DNA of 18,117 bases, from positions 1 to 18,117 of the forward strand of contig DAIRDJ010000074.1 of assembly GCA_036796215.1 (NCBI GenBank). The letters run 5' to 3'. Below are positions 1 through 8,272 of the stretch, one piece after another (position 1 is the stretch's first letter; every line of letters starts with the position of its first letter). The notes under the pieces are model-generated. The model was not told the origin of the DNA. It saw only the letters and a list, made by a program, of their open reading frames with translations, and searched no databases. The stretch comes from SLRI01 sp036796215. Lineage in GTDB: Bacteria > Pseudomonadota > Alphaproteobacteria > Geminicoccales > Geminicoccaceae. The translations under genes were made by a program, and so were the position numbers.

Positions 1-64
1 CCAAATACCGTGGCAAACCGCTTGACAGCCAAGACAGTCGCTCCCCGGTTCTCTTGCTTCCTCG
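1..64. other. Left-edge flank downstream of lolD, no gene seen
   Basis: This is the stretch after the lolD stop on the minus strand. I see no ATG-started reading frame and no convincing hairpin in it. In many alphaproteobacteria dnaE follows proS-lolC-lolD, so dnaE may lie just beyond the left edge; that is expectation from gene order and not something visible here. Confidence 0.4.
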
Positions 65-796
65 TCAAGCCGGCTGACGCGCAGCCGTTGTCCCCGCCGG
101 CTTCGTGGCCGGTGCCACCCACGGCCGGAGCCTGCCGTCGTGGAGCTCGAGGGTGCGGTCCATGGCGGCCGCGATGTCGGGGTTGTGGGTGGCGATGAAG
201 GCGGCGGTGTCGGATTCGCGGACGATCTCGATCAAGAGGTCGAGGACCTGGGCCGAGGTTTTCGGGTCGAGATTGCCGGTGGGCTCGTCGGCGAGCAGCA
301 GGCCCGGGCGGTTGGCCAGCGCGCGGGCGATGGCGACGCGTTGCTGCTCGCCGCCGGAGAGGCGGCCGGGGCGGTGGTCGAGGCGGTCCTCGAGGCCGAG
401 GCGGCTCAACAGCTCGATGGCGCGGGTTCTCGCCTCGGGCTTGCTGTTGCCGGCGAGGAGCTGGGGGAGCATGACGTTCTCGAGGGCGGTGAAGTCGGCC
501 AGGAGGTGGTGGAACTGGTAGACGAAGCCGATGCGGTTGCGCCTGAGCCCGGTGCGCTCGCTGTCGGAGAGCCTGGTGCAGGCCCGGCCATCGATCGTGA
601 CCTCGCCGGCCGAGGGGCGCTCGAGCAATGCTGCGATATGCAGCAGCGTGGACTTGCCCGAGCCCGAGGGGCCGACCAGGGCCACGAGCTCGCCCGTCTC
701 GAGGGTGAGATCGGCGCCCTTGAGGATCAGGAGCTCGGCCGTGCCCTGGCGAAAGCGGCGCTCGATGCCGGCGAGCTGCAGCACGGTCTCACTCAT
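65..796 (-). CDS. lolD: Lipoprotein-releasing ABC transporter ATPase LolD
   Basis: This is the ATP-hydrolysing subunit of the inner-membrane Lol complex, which extracts mature lipoproteins and hands them to LolA. The 243-residue product has every expected ABC motif: Walker A GPSGSGKST (residues 42-50), Q-loop Gln94, signature LSGGEQQR (146-153), Walker B LLLADEP (166-172) and switch His204. The length is close to the family norm, with a short Ala/Pro-rich tail after about residue 225. The ATG at 796 was chosen because the homologous region begins there (MSETVLQL). A longer in-frame version starting at 901 would run far into lolC and adds only low-complexity residues. The first 8 nt overlap the end of lolC (ATGAGTGA), which suggests translational coupling. 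It is the last visible gene of a proS-lolC-lolD unit. Confidence 0.95.
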   Translation of the reverse strand: MSETVLQLAGIERRFRQGTAELLILKGADLTLETGELVALVGPSGSGKSTLLHIAALLERPSAGEVTIDGRACTRLSDSERTGLRRNRIGFVYQFHHLLADFTALENVMLPQLLAGNSKPEARTRAIELLSRLGLEDRLDHRPGRLSGGEQQRVAIARALANRPGLLLADEPTGNLDPKTSAQVLDLLIEIVRESDTAAFIATHNPDIAAAMDRTLELHDGRLRPWVAPATKPAGTTAARQPA

Positions 797-2030
797 ACCT
801 GAGCGCCTCCACCGGATCGACGCGGGCGGCCCGCCAGGCGGGGTAGAGGGTGGCGAGGAAGGAAAGGCCGAGGCCCATGCCCACGATGCGCAGCACGTCA
901 TCGGTGCGCACCTCGGCCGGCAGGCGGGAGAGGAAGCGGATTTCGGCGGACCAGAGCTCGGCGCCGGTCAGGCCCTCGAGGAAGAGGCGGATGCTGTCGA
1001 TGTTCAGCGCGAAGGTGACGCCGAGGCCGAGGCCGATCAGCGTGCCGATGATGCCGATGCTGGCGCCGGCGAGGAAGAAGATGCGCATCACGGCGCCTTG
1101 CGTGGCGCCCATGCTGCGCAGGATGGCGATGTCGCGGCCCTTGGTCTTCACCAGCATGGTGATGCCGGTGATGATGTTGAAGGCGGCGACGATGATGATC
1201 AGGGTCAGGATCAGGAACATGACGTTGCGCTCGACCTCGAGCGCGTTGAAGAAGTGCGAATTGAGCTGTTGCCAGTCGACGACCCTGCCCTGGCCCTGCG
1301 CCGCCGTGGCGATCGGCGTGCGCCAGCGCTGGACCTGCTCCGGCTGGGTGACCAGCACCTCGACGGCGGTGATCCGGTCGCCGAGCTGAAAATAGGCCTG
1401 GGCGTCCTCGCGGCCGATATAGGCGAAATTGTTGTCGTACTCGTACATGCCGACCTCGAAGAGGCCGGCGATGCGGAACGACTTGATGCGCGGGATGGTG
1501 CCGAAGGCGGTGGCCGCACCCTGCGGCGAGATCAGGCTGATCTGGCTGCCGACGCCCAAGCCCATGCGCTGGGCCATGCGGCTGCCGATGAGGATGGTGT
1601 CGGGCTCGTCGAGGCCGGCCAAGGAGCCGGCGACGATGTTGTCGGCGAAGATGGCGCGCCGCGCCAGATCCTCGGCCCGCACGCCGCGGACGACGGCGCC
1701 GGACGCGATCTCGCCCGCCGAGGCCATGACCTGGCCCTCGACATAGGCCATGGCGTCGACGACGCCCTCGATGGCCCTCAGCCGTTCGACCATGGCGGCA
1801 TCATCGGCGATGCCTTCGGGACCGGCGATGACGGTGGCGTGGCCGTTGACGCCCAGCACGCGGCCCAAAAGCTCGGTCCGAAAGCCGTTCATGACGGCGA
1901 GCACGACGATCAGCGTGCCGACGCCGAGTGCGATGCCGACCAGCGCGAAGGCGGCGATGACGGAGATGAAGCCTTCGCCCCGGGTCGGCTTGAGGTAGCG
2001 CCAGGCGACGAGGCGCTCGGCCTCCCGCAT
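789..2030 (-). CDS. lolC: Lipoprotein-releasing ABC transporter permease (LolC/LolE family)
   Basis: This is the membrane subunit of the Lol lipoprotein-release transporter, partner of LolD encoded next to it. The 413-residue product starts with the typical MREAERLVAWRYL segment and a first membrane helix at about residues 22-46. A long periplasmic domain follows, including the conserved FEVGMYEYD stretch. Then come three C-terminal helices and the family ending YPAWRAARVDPVEALRYE. Only one permease gene sits beside lolD. That fits the single LolC/E-like permease gene usual in alphaproteobacteria, which may act as a homodimer (inference); the symbol lolC is used loosely and lolE or lolF would be equally defensible. 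Its ATG shares one base with the proS stop (TGATG), and its stop overlaps the lolD start, so the three genes are almost certainly one transcript. Confidence 0.93.
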   Translation of the reverse strand: MREAERLVAWRYLKPTRGEGFISVIAAFALVGIALGVGTLIVVLAVMNGFRTELLGRVLGVNGHATVIAGPEGIADDAAMVERLRAIEGVVDAMAYVEGQVMASAGEIASGAVVRGVRAEDLARRAIFADNIVAGSLAGLDEPDTILIGSRMAQRMGLGVGSQISLISPQGAATAFGTIPRIKSFRIAGLFEVGMYEYDNNFAYIGREDAQAYFQLGDRITAVEVLVTQPEQVQRWRTPIATAAQGQGRVVDWQQLNSHFFNALEVERNVMFLILTLIIIVAAFNIITGITMLVKTKGRDIAILRSMGATQGAVMRIFFLAGASIGIIGTLIGLGLGVTFALNIDSIRLFLEGLTGAELWSAEIRFLSRLPAEVRTDDVLRIVGMGLGLSFLATLYPAWRAARVDPVEALRYE

Positions 2031-3319
2031 CAGGTGGTGAGCCGCTGCAGCAGGGCGTCGGGGGAGAGCTCCGTGGTCTCGCCGGTGCGGCGGGACTTGA
2101 GCTCGACCTTGCCCTCTTTCGCACCACGGGGGCCGACGGTGACCTGCCAGGGCAGGCCGATCAGCTCCATGGTGGCGAACTTGGCCCCGGCACGTTCCTC
2201 GCGGTCGTCGATCAGGGTTTCGACGCCAGCGGCCTGCAACTTCGTGTAGAGGTTTTCGGCGAGCCCGTGCGAGGTGGCGTCATCGGGGCGGAGATCGACG
2301 AGGCCGATCCGGAAGGGGGCGACGGCTTCGGGCCAGATGATGCCCTTGTCGTCGTGGTTGGCCTCGATCAGCGCACCGACGAGCCGCGACACGCCGATGC
2401 CGTAGGAGCCCATGTGGACCGGACGGGTCTCGCCGTCGGGGCCGATGACAGTGGCGCCCATGGGCTCGGAATATTTGGTGCCGAAGTAGAAGATGTGGCC
2501 GACCTCGATGCCGCGCCCGCTCCTCAGCCGGTCGGCGGGGACCGGGCAGCTCTCGGGAACGTGCTTCTCGTCGGCGGCGGCGTAGAGGGTCTTCAAGGCC
2601 TCGATGTCGAAGGTGTCAGCCGAAAAGTCGATGTCCTCGAAGGAGGCATCGAAATAGACCGCACTCTCGCCGGTCGACGCCAGGATCTGGAACTCGTGGC
2701 TGAGATTGCCGCCGATCGGACCAGTCTCCGCCTGCATCGGGATGGCGGTGAGGCCCATTCGCTTGAACGTCTTGAGGTAGGCCACGAACATGTTGTCGTA
2801 GGCCGCCTGCGCCCCTGCGTAGTCGGTATCGAAGCTGTAGGCGTCCTTCATCAGGAACTCGCGGCCGCGCATCACACCGAAGCGCGGGCGCACCTCGTCC
2901 CGGAACTTCCACTGGATGTGGTAGAGGTTCAAGGGCAGTTGCTTGAAGCTTTTCACGTGCCGGCGGAAGATGTCGGTGACGTTCTCCTCGTTGGTCGGCC
3001 CATAGAGCATGTCGCGCTCGTGGCGATCACGGATGCGCAGCATCTCCTTGCCATAGTCCTCGTAGCGGCCGCTCTCGCGCCAGAGGTCGGCCGGCTGGAT
3101 GGTCGGCATCAGGATCGGGATGACCCCTGCCCGCTGCATCTCGTCGTGGACAATGGCCTCGACCTTCCTCAGCACGTTGTAGCCCAGTGGCAGCCAGTCA
3201 TAGATGCCGGCCGAGAGCTGCTGGATCATGCCGGCCCGAAGCATGAGCTGGTGGCTGACGATCTGGGCCTCGGCCGGGGTTTCCTTGAGCACAGGGAGAA
3301 AGTAGCGGGAAAGGCGCAT
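2030..3319 (-). CDS. proS: Prolyl-tRNA synthetase, short form without editing insert
   Basis: This cytoplasmic class II synthetase charges tRNA-Pro. The 429-residue product shows motif 1 around residues 36-66, the proline-site loop PTNEE (108-112), motif 2 FRDEVRPRFGVMRGREF (139-155), motif 3 GSYGIGVSRLVGALIE (304-319) and a C-terminal anticodon-binding domain from about 335. The Escherichia coli enzyme is 572 residues and has a roughly 180-residue editing domain between motifs 2 and 3. Here the linker is far shorter, so cis-editing of mischarged Ala-tRNA-Pro is absent, as is usual in alphaproteobacteria. A free-standing YbaK/ProX-type deacylase would be expected elsewhere in the genome. The ATG at 3319 matches the family N-terminus (MRLSRYFLPVLKETP). 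It leads the lolCD operon. Confidence 0.96.
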   Translation of the reverse strand: MRLSRYFLPVLKETPAEAQIVSHQLMLRAGMIQQLSAGIYDWLPLGYNVLRKVEAIVHDEMQRAGVIPILMPTIQPADLWRESGRYEDYGKEMLRIRDRHERDMLYGPTNEENVTDIFRRHVKSFKQLPLNLYHIQWKFRDEVRPRFGVMRGREFLMKDAYSFDTDYAGAQAAYDNMFVAYLKTFKRMGLTAIPMQAETGPIGGNLSHEFQILASTGESAVYFDASFEDIDFSADTFDIEALKTLYAAADEKHVPESCPVPADRLRSGRGIEVGHIFYFGTKYSEPMGATVIGPDGETRPVHMGSYGIGVSRLVGALIEANHDDKGIIWPEAVAPFRIGLVDLRPDDATSHGLAENLYTKLQAAGVETLIDDREERAGAKFATMELIGLPWQVTVGPRGAKEGKVELKSRRTGETTELSPDALLQRLTT

Positions 3320-3498
3320 CAGGGTCTCGACTGGTGGGCGAAAGCTGGCAGGGTGATCGCACGGTTTGCCCTGCCGTGCAACGGCGGCCCCGAGCCTGTG
3401 GCGCGATCACGGCACAGGATCGTGAGCGGCTGCGACTTGCGCGCCGGGCCAGCTGGCTCGACACTTCATGATCACTCCACCAACGATCGGGAGGCATC
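3320..3498. promoter_or_regulatory. Divergent intergenic region between proS and the DUF2189 gene
   Basis: This region must hold the promoters for both flanking transcripts. Three inverted repeats are visible: GTGATCGC at 3353-3360 pairs with GCGATCAC at 3403-3410; GCACGG at 3359-3364 pairs with CCGTGC at 3374-3379; CCTGTG at 3395-3400 pairs with CACAGG at 3413-3418. I could not assign confident -35/-10 boxes. The repeats may be operators or transcript hairpins, or chance in GC-rich DNA. No tRNA-like fold was seen. Confidence 0.35.
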
Positions 3499-4299
3499 AT
3501 GTCTGAGCGCATCGAGGGAACGGTTTCCGGGCAGTTGGCCCGCATGGCGGACGAAGCCGTGGCGATCCGGCGGATCGGCATCGCGGACCTGCGTGACGTC
3601 TTGGCCAAGGGGATCGACGATTTTCGAGCGATCCCGACCCATGCGTTCTTCGTCGGGATCATCTATGCCGTGCTGGGGCTGGTGATCATCCGCTGGAGCT
3701 TCCAATACAGCCTCCTGCCCCTGGTCTTTCCGCTGATCGGCGGGTTTGCGCTTTTGGGCCCGTTCGCGGCACTCGGCCTCTATGAGCTCAGCCGCCGGCG
3801 CGAAGCCGGGCAAGAGGTCCGCTTCTGGCACATGTTCGAGGTGCGCCGCACCCGCAATCGGTGGGCCATCCTGCGGCTCGGTCTGGTCCTGGCGTTGATC
3901 TTCCTCGTCTGGCTCTGGGTCGCCCTGGCGCTCTATCGGTCGACCTTCGGCGAGGTGGCGCTCGAGGCCGGCGCCTTTCTCGACCAGCTCTTCACGACCG
4001 GGCCCGGCTGGACACTGATCATCCTCGGCAACCTGCTCGGTGCCCTCTTCGCGCTGGCGATCCTCGCCGGCACGGCCGTGGCCTTTCCCATGCTGCTCGA
4101 TCGCGAGGTGGACGTGGCGACCGCGGTTTCGACCTCGCTTCGGGTGTTCGCCGCCAACCCGGTACCGATGCTCGCCTGGGGTTTGATCGTCGGCGGCGCG
4201 CTGTTCATCGGTGCGGTGCCGATCCTGCTCGGCTTTCTGGTCGTCCTGCCGGTGCTCGGCCACGCGACATGGCACCTCTACCGGCGGGTGGTCGAGTAG
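3499..4299 (+). CDS. DUF2189 family multi-pass membrane protein
   Basis: This is a 266-residue predicted inner-membrane protein of unknown function. It matches the DUF2189 pattern: a soluble N-terminus with a charged IADLRDVLAKGIDDF segment, then about six hydrophobic helices (roughly residues 47-67, 70-93, 119-142, 165-195 and two within 215-255). The YELSRRREAGQEV loop follows helix two. There is no cleavable signal peptide. The ATG at 3499 is supported by a GGGAGG ribosome-binding site ending about 6 nt upstream. The gene is alone on the plus strand, divergent from proS and convergent with putA, so the neighbours give no functional clue. A strong hairpin begins two bases after its stop codon. 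The family assignment is by recognition of sequence style, and no role is proposed. Confidence 0.85.
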   Translation: MSERIEGTVSGQLARMADEAVAIRRIGIADLRDVLAKGIDDFRAIPTHAFFVGIIYAVLGLVIIRWSFQYSLLPLVFPLIGGFALLGPFAALGLYELSRRREAGQEVRFWHMFEVRRTRNRWAILRLGLVLALIFLVWLWVALALYRSTFGEVALEAGAFLDQLFTTGPGWTLIILGNLLGALFALAILAGTAVAFPMLLDREVDVATAVSTSLRVFAANPVPMLAWGLIVGGALFIGAVPILLGFLVVLPVLGHATWHLYRRVVE

Positions 4300-4300
4300 A

Positions 4301-4323
4301 TCGGGGAGGTAGCACCTCCCCGA
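4301..4323 (+). terminator. Perfect 10-bp hairpin after the DUF2189 gene (GGGGAGG family copy 1)
   Basis: TCGGGGAGGT, loop AGC, ACCTCCCCGA forms a perfect 10-bp GC-rich stem starting two bases after the stop codon. No run of T follows directly, so it is not a classical intrinsic terminator, although its position is right for one. It shares the core GGGGAGG-N5-CCTCCCC with hairpins at 4385-4407 and 10880-10898. Confidence 0.65.
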
Positions 4324-4384
4324 GCCCCTCCGTTACTTTGCGGCGGCCGCTGTCCCAGGCACCTGTGCAAAATTTCGGTGGGGC

Positions 4385-4407
4385 GTGGGGAGGATCATCC
4401 TCCCCAC
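4385..4407 (-). terminator. 9-bp hairpin after putA (GGGGAGG family copy 2)
   Basis: GTGGGGAGG, loop ATCAT, CCTCCCCAC forms a perfect 9-bp stem starting two bases after the putA TGA on the minus strand. A short T-rich stretch (GAAATTTT on the minus strand) lies further on. A 24-nt block, 4387-4410, recurs exactly at 10875-10898 in inverted orientation. It probably terminates putA or protects its 3' end. Confidence 0.6.
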
Positions 4408-4408
4408 A

Positions 4409-7400
4409 TCAGCTTTCCTCGCCGCCGATTGCGAGCAGCGAGGCATTGCCGCCGGAGGCCGTGGTGTCGTTCGAGATCGTCTTCTCGGTCAGGAATCGAT
4501 GCAGGTAGTGGGGCGTGCCGGAGGGGGTGCTGCCGATGCCGTTGCCGGTGGTGGTCCAGGGGATGACGGGCCGGATGGGGCCGTCGGTGGCGGCCATGGC
4601 CTTGGCAACGAGGCTGATCGTGGCGACGGGTGCGGCGATGGCGATGCCGTCGATCGCCGGGCTGGCCGCCAGGTCCTCGAGGCTGTCGGCGCCGCCGGGC
4701 AGGATGGCACCCAGGACACCGGTGTCGAGGCCGGCGGTCTTGAAGCGGGCGACGACGGCGCGGGCCTCGGGGCCGAGGAGCAGCACCCGGTTGCCGGTGA
4801 CGAAGGCGGCCGCGGCCTGGGCGGTCAGGACATCGAGATCCTGGGCGATGCAGGCGAAGATGCCGCGCCGCTCGAGGCCGAGCTCGTTGCGCTCACCGGT
4901 GGGGCCCGGCAGCGGCTCCGGTGCCTCGAGCAGATCGCGCGCCTCGGCTGCGAAGAAGCGGAGATAGTCGGCGGCAGAACCGCCGGTCGAGGTCGCCACC
5001 TGCTCGATGATTCGGGCGCGTGTCTCGAGGTCGGGCACGTCGCTGCGCAGCGCCTTGTGCACGGCACCCGCCACGGCACCGAAGTCGATCGAGAGCTCGG
5101 CGAGTTCCGGGGCCGGCTCGGGCGATCCCTGCATCGCCATGAAGCGGTGCAGGTAGTGCGGCCCGCCGGCCTTGGGGCCGGTGCCGGAGAGGCCCATGCC
5201 GCCGAAGGGCTGGATGCCCACGAGCGCCCCGATCTGGTTGCGGTTGACGTAGATGTTGCCGACCCGGGCCCTGGCCGCGACCCGCTGCCAGGTCTCGTCG
5301 ATCCGGGTGTGGATGCCGAGCGTCAGGCCGTAGCCCGTGGCGTTGATCTGATCCACGACCTCGTCGAGCCGATGGGCCTTGTAGCGGACGACGTGGAGGA
5401 TCGGGCCGAAGACCTCGCGCTCCAGCTGCTCGAGCCGCTCGAGCTCGAAGGCGGCGGGGGCGACGAAGCAGCCGCGACTCGTGCCGGGGCCCGGCTTGAT
5501 GGCCTTGATCAGTCGCGCCTCGCCGAGCATGCGTTTCTTGTGGGCCTCCAGCATTGCCTTGGCCTCCTCGTCGATGACCGGGCCGATGTCGCTCGAGAGC
5601 AGCGCCGGGTCGCCCACCACGAGCTCGTCCATCGCCCCCTCGATCATGGCGAGCATGCGGTCGGCGACGTCGGTCTGGAGGAAGAGGACGCGCAGGGCCG
5701 AGCAGCGCTGGCCGGCACTCTGAAAGGCGCTGATCAGGACGTCGCGGGTCACCTGCTCGGGCAGGGCCGTGCTGTCGACGATCATCGCATTGAGCCCGCC
5801 GGTCTCGGCGACGAGGACCGGGATGCGATCGCTGCGTTTGGCGAGCTCGCGGTTGATCGCCCGTGCCACTTCGGTCGAGCCCGTAAAGCAGACGCCGGCG
5901 ATCCGCCGATCGGCGACGAGGGCGGCACCGACCTTTGCACCGTCGCCGGGCAACAGGTGCAGCACGTCAGGAGGAATGCCGGCCTCGTGCAGGATGCGCG
6001 TGCCGGCTGCGGCGATCAGCGGGGTTTGCTCCGCCGGCTTGGCGATGACGGCATTGCCGGCGACGAGGGCTGCTGTGATCTGGCCCATGAAGATGGCGAG
6101 GGGGAAGTTCCAGGGGCTGATGCAGACGAAGATGCCGCCGCCCATGAGCTCGACCGTGTGGCCGGCATGCGGGCCCCTGAGGGTCAGGGGCCGGCCCATG
6201 TCGGCACGGGCCCGGGCGGCGTAGTAGCGACAGAAATCGACGGCTTCGCGGACCTCGGCCACACCATCGGCCATGGTCTTGCCGGCCTCGCGGGTGGCGA
6301 GCGTCATCAGCTCGGGCAACCGCTCCTCCATGAGGTCGGCGGCCCGCTCGAGGCAGGATGCCCGCTCGTCGACGGGCAGCACAGCCCAGGCGGCGGCGGC
6401 CTTCTCGGCGAACGTCAGGGCGCGGTCGATCTCGTCCGGGGTGGCATCCCGGGTCTCGCCGACGACGCGATCGCGGTCGGCCGGTGAGTGGACCAGGCGG
6501 AGGTCGTCCGTGGCCTCCTTGCCACTGATGATCGGCCCTGCCGTGGCTGTGCGGCCGTCGACCTCGACCATCCGCTCGCGCAATGTCGCGAGCGCTCCCG
6601 GCGAGCTCAGGTCGATGCCGCGGGCGGCGGCCCGCTCGGGCATCAGGATGTGCCGCGGCGCCGGGATCCTCGGATGGGGCCGCCCCCCCGCCGCACGGGT
6701 GCGGACGATCGGGTCCTCGATGATCTCGTCGATCGGCAGGCGGTCGTCCTGCAGGCGGTTGACGAAGCTGCTGTTCGAGCCGTTCTCCAAAAGACGGCGG
6801 ACGAGATAGGCCAAGAGGTCCTCGTGCTGGCCGACGGGCGCGTAGATGCGGCAGCCCACCCCGAAGCGGTCGGACTCGACGATCGCGTGGTAGAGCACCT
6901 CGCCCATGCCATGCAGGCGCTGGAACTCGAAGGCGCGGCTGTTGCCGGCATAGTCGAGGATGCTGGCGATGCTGTGCGCATTGTGGGTGGCGAATTGCGG
7001 GTAGACCAGCTGCTCCTGGTGCAGGAGCTTCTTGCCGCAGGCGAGGAAGGAGACGTCGGTCGAGGCCTTGCGGGTGAAGACCGGATAGCCGTCGAGCCCC
7101 TGCTCCTGCGCCCGCTTGATCTCGCTGTCCCAGTAGGCACCCTTGACCAGGCGCACCATCAGCCGGCGCTTGCTGCGCTTTGCCAGATCGAGCAGCCAGT
7201 CGATGACGAAGGGCGCGCGCTTGAGGTAGGTCTGGACGACGAGACCGAAGCCGTCCCAGCCCGCGAGCTTCGGGTTGGTGGCGACGGCCTCGGCGAGGTC
7301 GAGGAAGAGGTCGAGCCGGTCGGCCTCCTCGGCATCGACATTGAAGCCGATGTCGTGTTCGGCCGCCTGCAGCGCCAGGGCTTCGAGCCTGGGCAGGAGC

Positions 7401-8209
7401 TCGTCCATCACCCGGCTCTTCTGGGCAAGCTCGAAACGCGGGTGCAGTGCCGAGAGCTTGATCGAGATGCCGGGCCCCTTGATCGGCCCGCGCCCGCCCG
7501 CCGCGGCACCGATCCTGGCGATCGCGGTCTTGTAGGCGTTGAAGTAGCGCTCGGCGTCCCGGGCGGTGCGTGCCGCCTCGCCGAGCATGTCGTAGGAATA
7601 GGTGTAGCCCTTGGCCTCGGCGGTCTTCGCCCGCTCGAGCGCCGTCTCGATGGTCCGGCCCATGACGAACTGGCGGCCGAGGATCTTCATCGCCTGGCCC
7701 ACGGCCTCCCTGACCACGGGCTCGCCGAGCCGGGCGACGAGACGGCCGACCAGGGCACCGGGCGAGCCGTTGCCAGTGAAGCGGCCGAGCCCGACGACCC
7801 GGCCGGTGAGCATCAGGGCCAGGGTCGAGGCATTGACGAAGAGCGAGCGCGAGTGGCCGAGATGCTTGTCCCAGTCGGCGGGGGCGATCTTGTCGCGGAT
7901 CAGCCGTTCCTGGGTGTCGTTGTCGGGGACGCGGAGCAGGGCCTCGGCGATGCACATCAGCATCACCCCTTCCTGGGTGGAGAGGCCGTATTCCTGGAGG
8001 AAGGCGTCGATGCCGCCCGGGCGATGGCGCTGGCCGCGGACCGCCTGAACCAGCGTGCGGGCGGTAGCGTCGATCCTGTCCTGCGCTTCGGGGTCGAGCT
8101 CGAGCTCGCCCAGGAGCGCCCGCACGCAGGCGGTCTCGTCGGCCCGGTAGTGGGCATCGATGGCAGCGCGCAAGGGGGGGTGGTCGCTCGGTGCCGCTTC
8201 AAGGATCAT
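4409..8209 (-). CDS. putA: Bifunctional proline dehydrogenase / delta-1-pyrroline-5-carboxylate dehydrogenase PutA
   Basis: PutA oxidises proline to glutamate in two steps, FAD-dependent then NAD-dependent, and is usually membrane-associated when active. The 1266-residue product has a PRODH barrel with LVKGAYW (Lys356), ATHNAHS and the substrate-binding pair Arg471-Arg472 in RRLLENGSNSSF. The aldehyde dehydrogenase part has FTGSTEVARAIN, base Glu802 in VAETGG and nucleophile Cys836 in SAGQRCSAL. A C-terminal ALDH-like domain ends in the conserved flap TEKTISNDTTASGGNASLL. There is no ribbon-helix-helix domain, so this is a long type without the autoregulatory repressor. The ATG at 8209 is preceded by AGGAGG with 9-nt spacing; an in-frame GTG at 8248 lacks such a site. 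It lies 63 nt after dctQ and may be co-transcribed with the TRAP genes. Confidence 0.97.
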   Translation of the reverse strand: MILEAAPSDHPPLRAAIDAHYRADETACVRALLGELELDPEAQDRIDATARTLVQAVRGQRHRPGGIDAFLQEYGLSTQEGVMLMCIAEALLRVPDNDTQERLIRDKIAPADWDKHLGHSRSLFVNASTLALMLTGRVVGLGRFTGNGSPGALVGRLVARLGEPVVREAVGQAMKILGRQFVMGRTIETALERAKTAEAKGYTYSYDMLGEAARTARDAERYFNAYKTAIARIGAAAGGRGPIKGPGISIKLSALHPRFELAQKSRVMDELLPRLEALALQAAEHDIGFNVDAEEADRLDLFLDLAEAVATNPKLAGWDGFGLVVQTYLKRAPFVIDWLLDLAKRSKRRLMVRLVKGAYWDSEIKRAQEQGLDGYPVFTRKASTDVSFLACGKKLLHQEQLVYPQFATHNAHSIASILDYAGNSRAFEFQRLHGMGEVLYHAIVESDRFGVGCRIYAPVGQHEDLLAYLVRRLLENGSNSSFVNRLQDDRLPIDEIIEDPIVRTRAAGGRPHPRIPAPRHILMPERAAARGIDLSSPGALATLRERMVEVDGRTATAGPIISGKEATDDLRLVHSPADRDRVVGETRDATPDEIDRALTFAEKAAAAWAVLPVDERASCLERAADLMEERLPELMTLATREAGKTMADGVAEVREAVDFCRYYAARARADMGRPLTLRGPHAGHTVELMGGGIFVCISPWNFPLAIFMGQITAALVAGNAVIAKPAEQTPLIAAAGTRILHEAGIPPDVLHLLPGDGAKVGAALVADRRIAGVCFTGSTEVARAINRELAKRSDRIPVLVAETGGLNAMIVDSTALPEQVTRDVLISAFQSAGQRCSALRVLFLQTDVADRMLAMIEGAMDELVVGDPALLSSDIGPVIDEEAKAMLEAHKKRMLGEARLIKAIKPGPGTSRGCFVAPAAFELERLEQLEREVFGPILHVVRYKAHRLDEVVDQINATGYGLTLGIHTRIDETWQRVAARARVGNIYVNRNQIGALVGIQPFGGMGLSGTGPKAGGPHYLHRFMAMQGSPEPAPELAELSIDFGAVAGAVHKALRSDVPDLETRARIIEQVATSTGGSAADYLRFFAAEARDLLEAPEPLPGPTGERNELGLERRGIFACIAQDLDVLTAQAAAAFVTGNRVLLLGPEARAVVARFKTAGLDTGVLGAILPGGADSLEDLAASPAIDGIAIAAPVATISLVAKAMAATDGPIRPVIPWTTTGNGIGSTPSGTPHYLHRFLTEKTISNDTTASGGNASLLAIGGEES

Positions 8210-8272
8210 CGCCCGGGTCCTCCTGATCAACACCTGAAGAGGTAGCACGAGGGCCCATGGCTGACGAGGCGG

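Noticed and set aside
531..2249. Long plus-strand open frame of 572 codons opposite lolC and proS
   Set aside because: It is antisense to clearly identified genes, rich in Gly, Asp, Ala and His from GC-rich codon complement, and matches no family. The same applies to long plus-strand frames at 4385-6487, 6488-8245, 8306-9931, 9784-10863 and 14726-16873.
4344..4351. GCGGCCGC palindrome between the DUF2189 gene and putA
   Set aside because: It is an 8-bp GC palindrome expected by chance in such GC-rich DNA, with no supporting repeat or flank.
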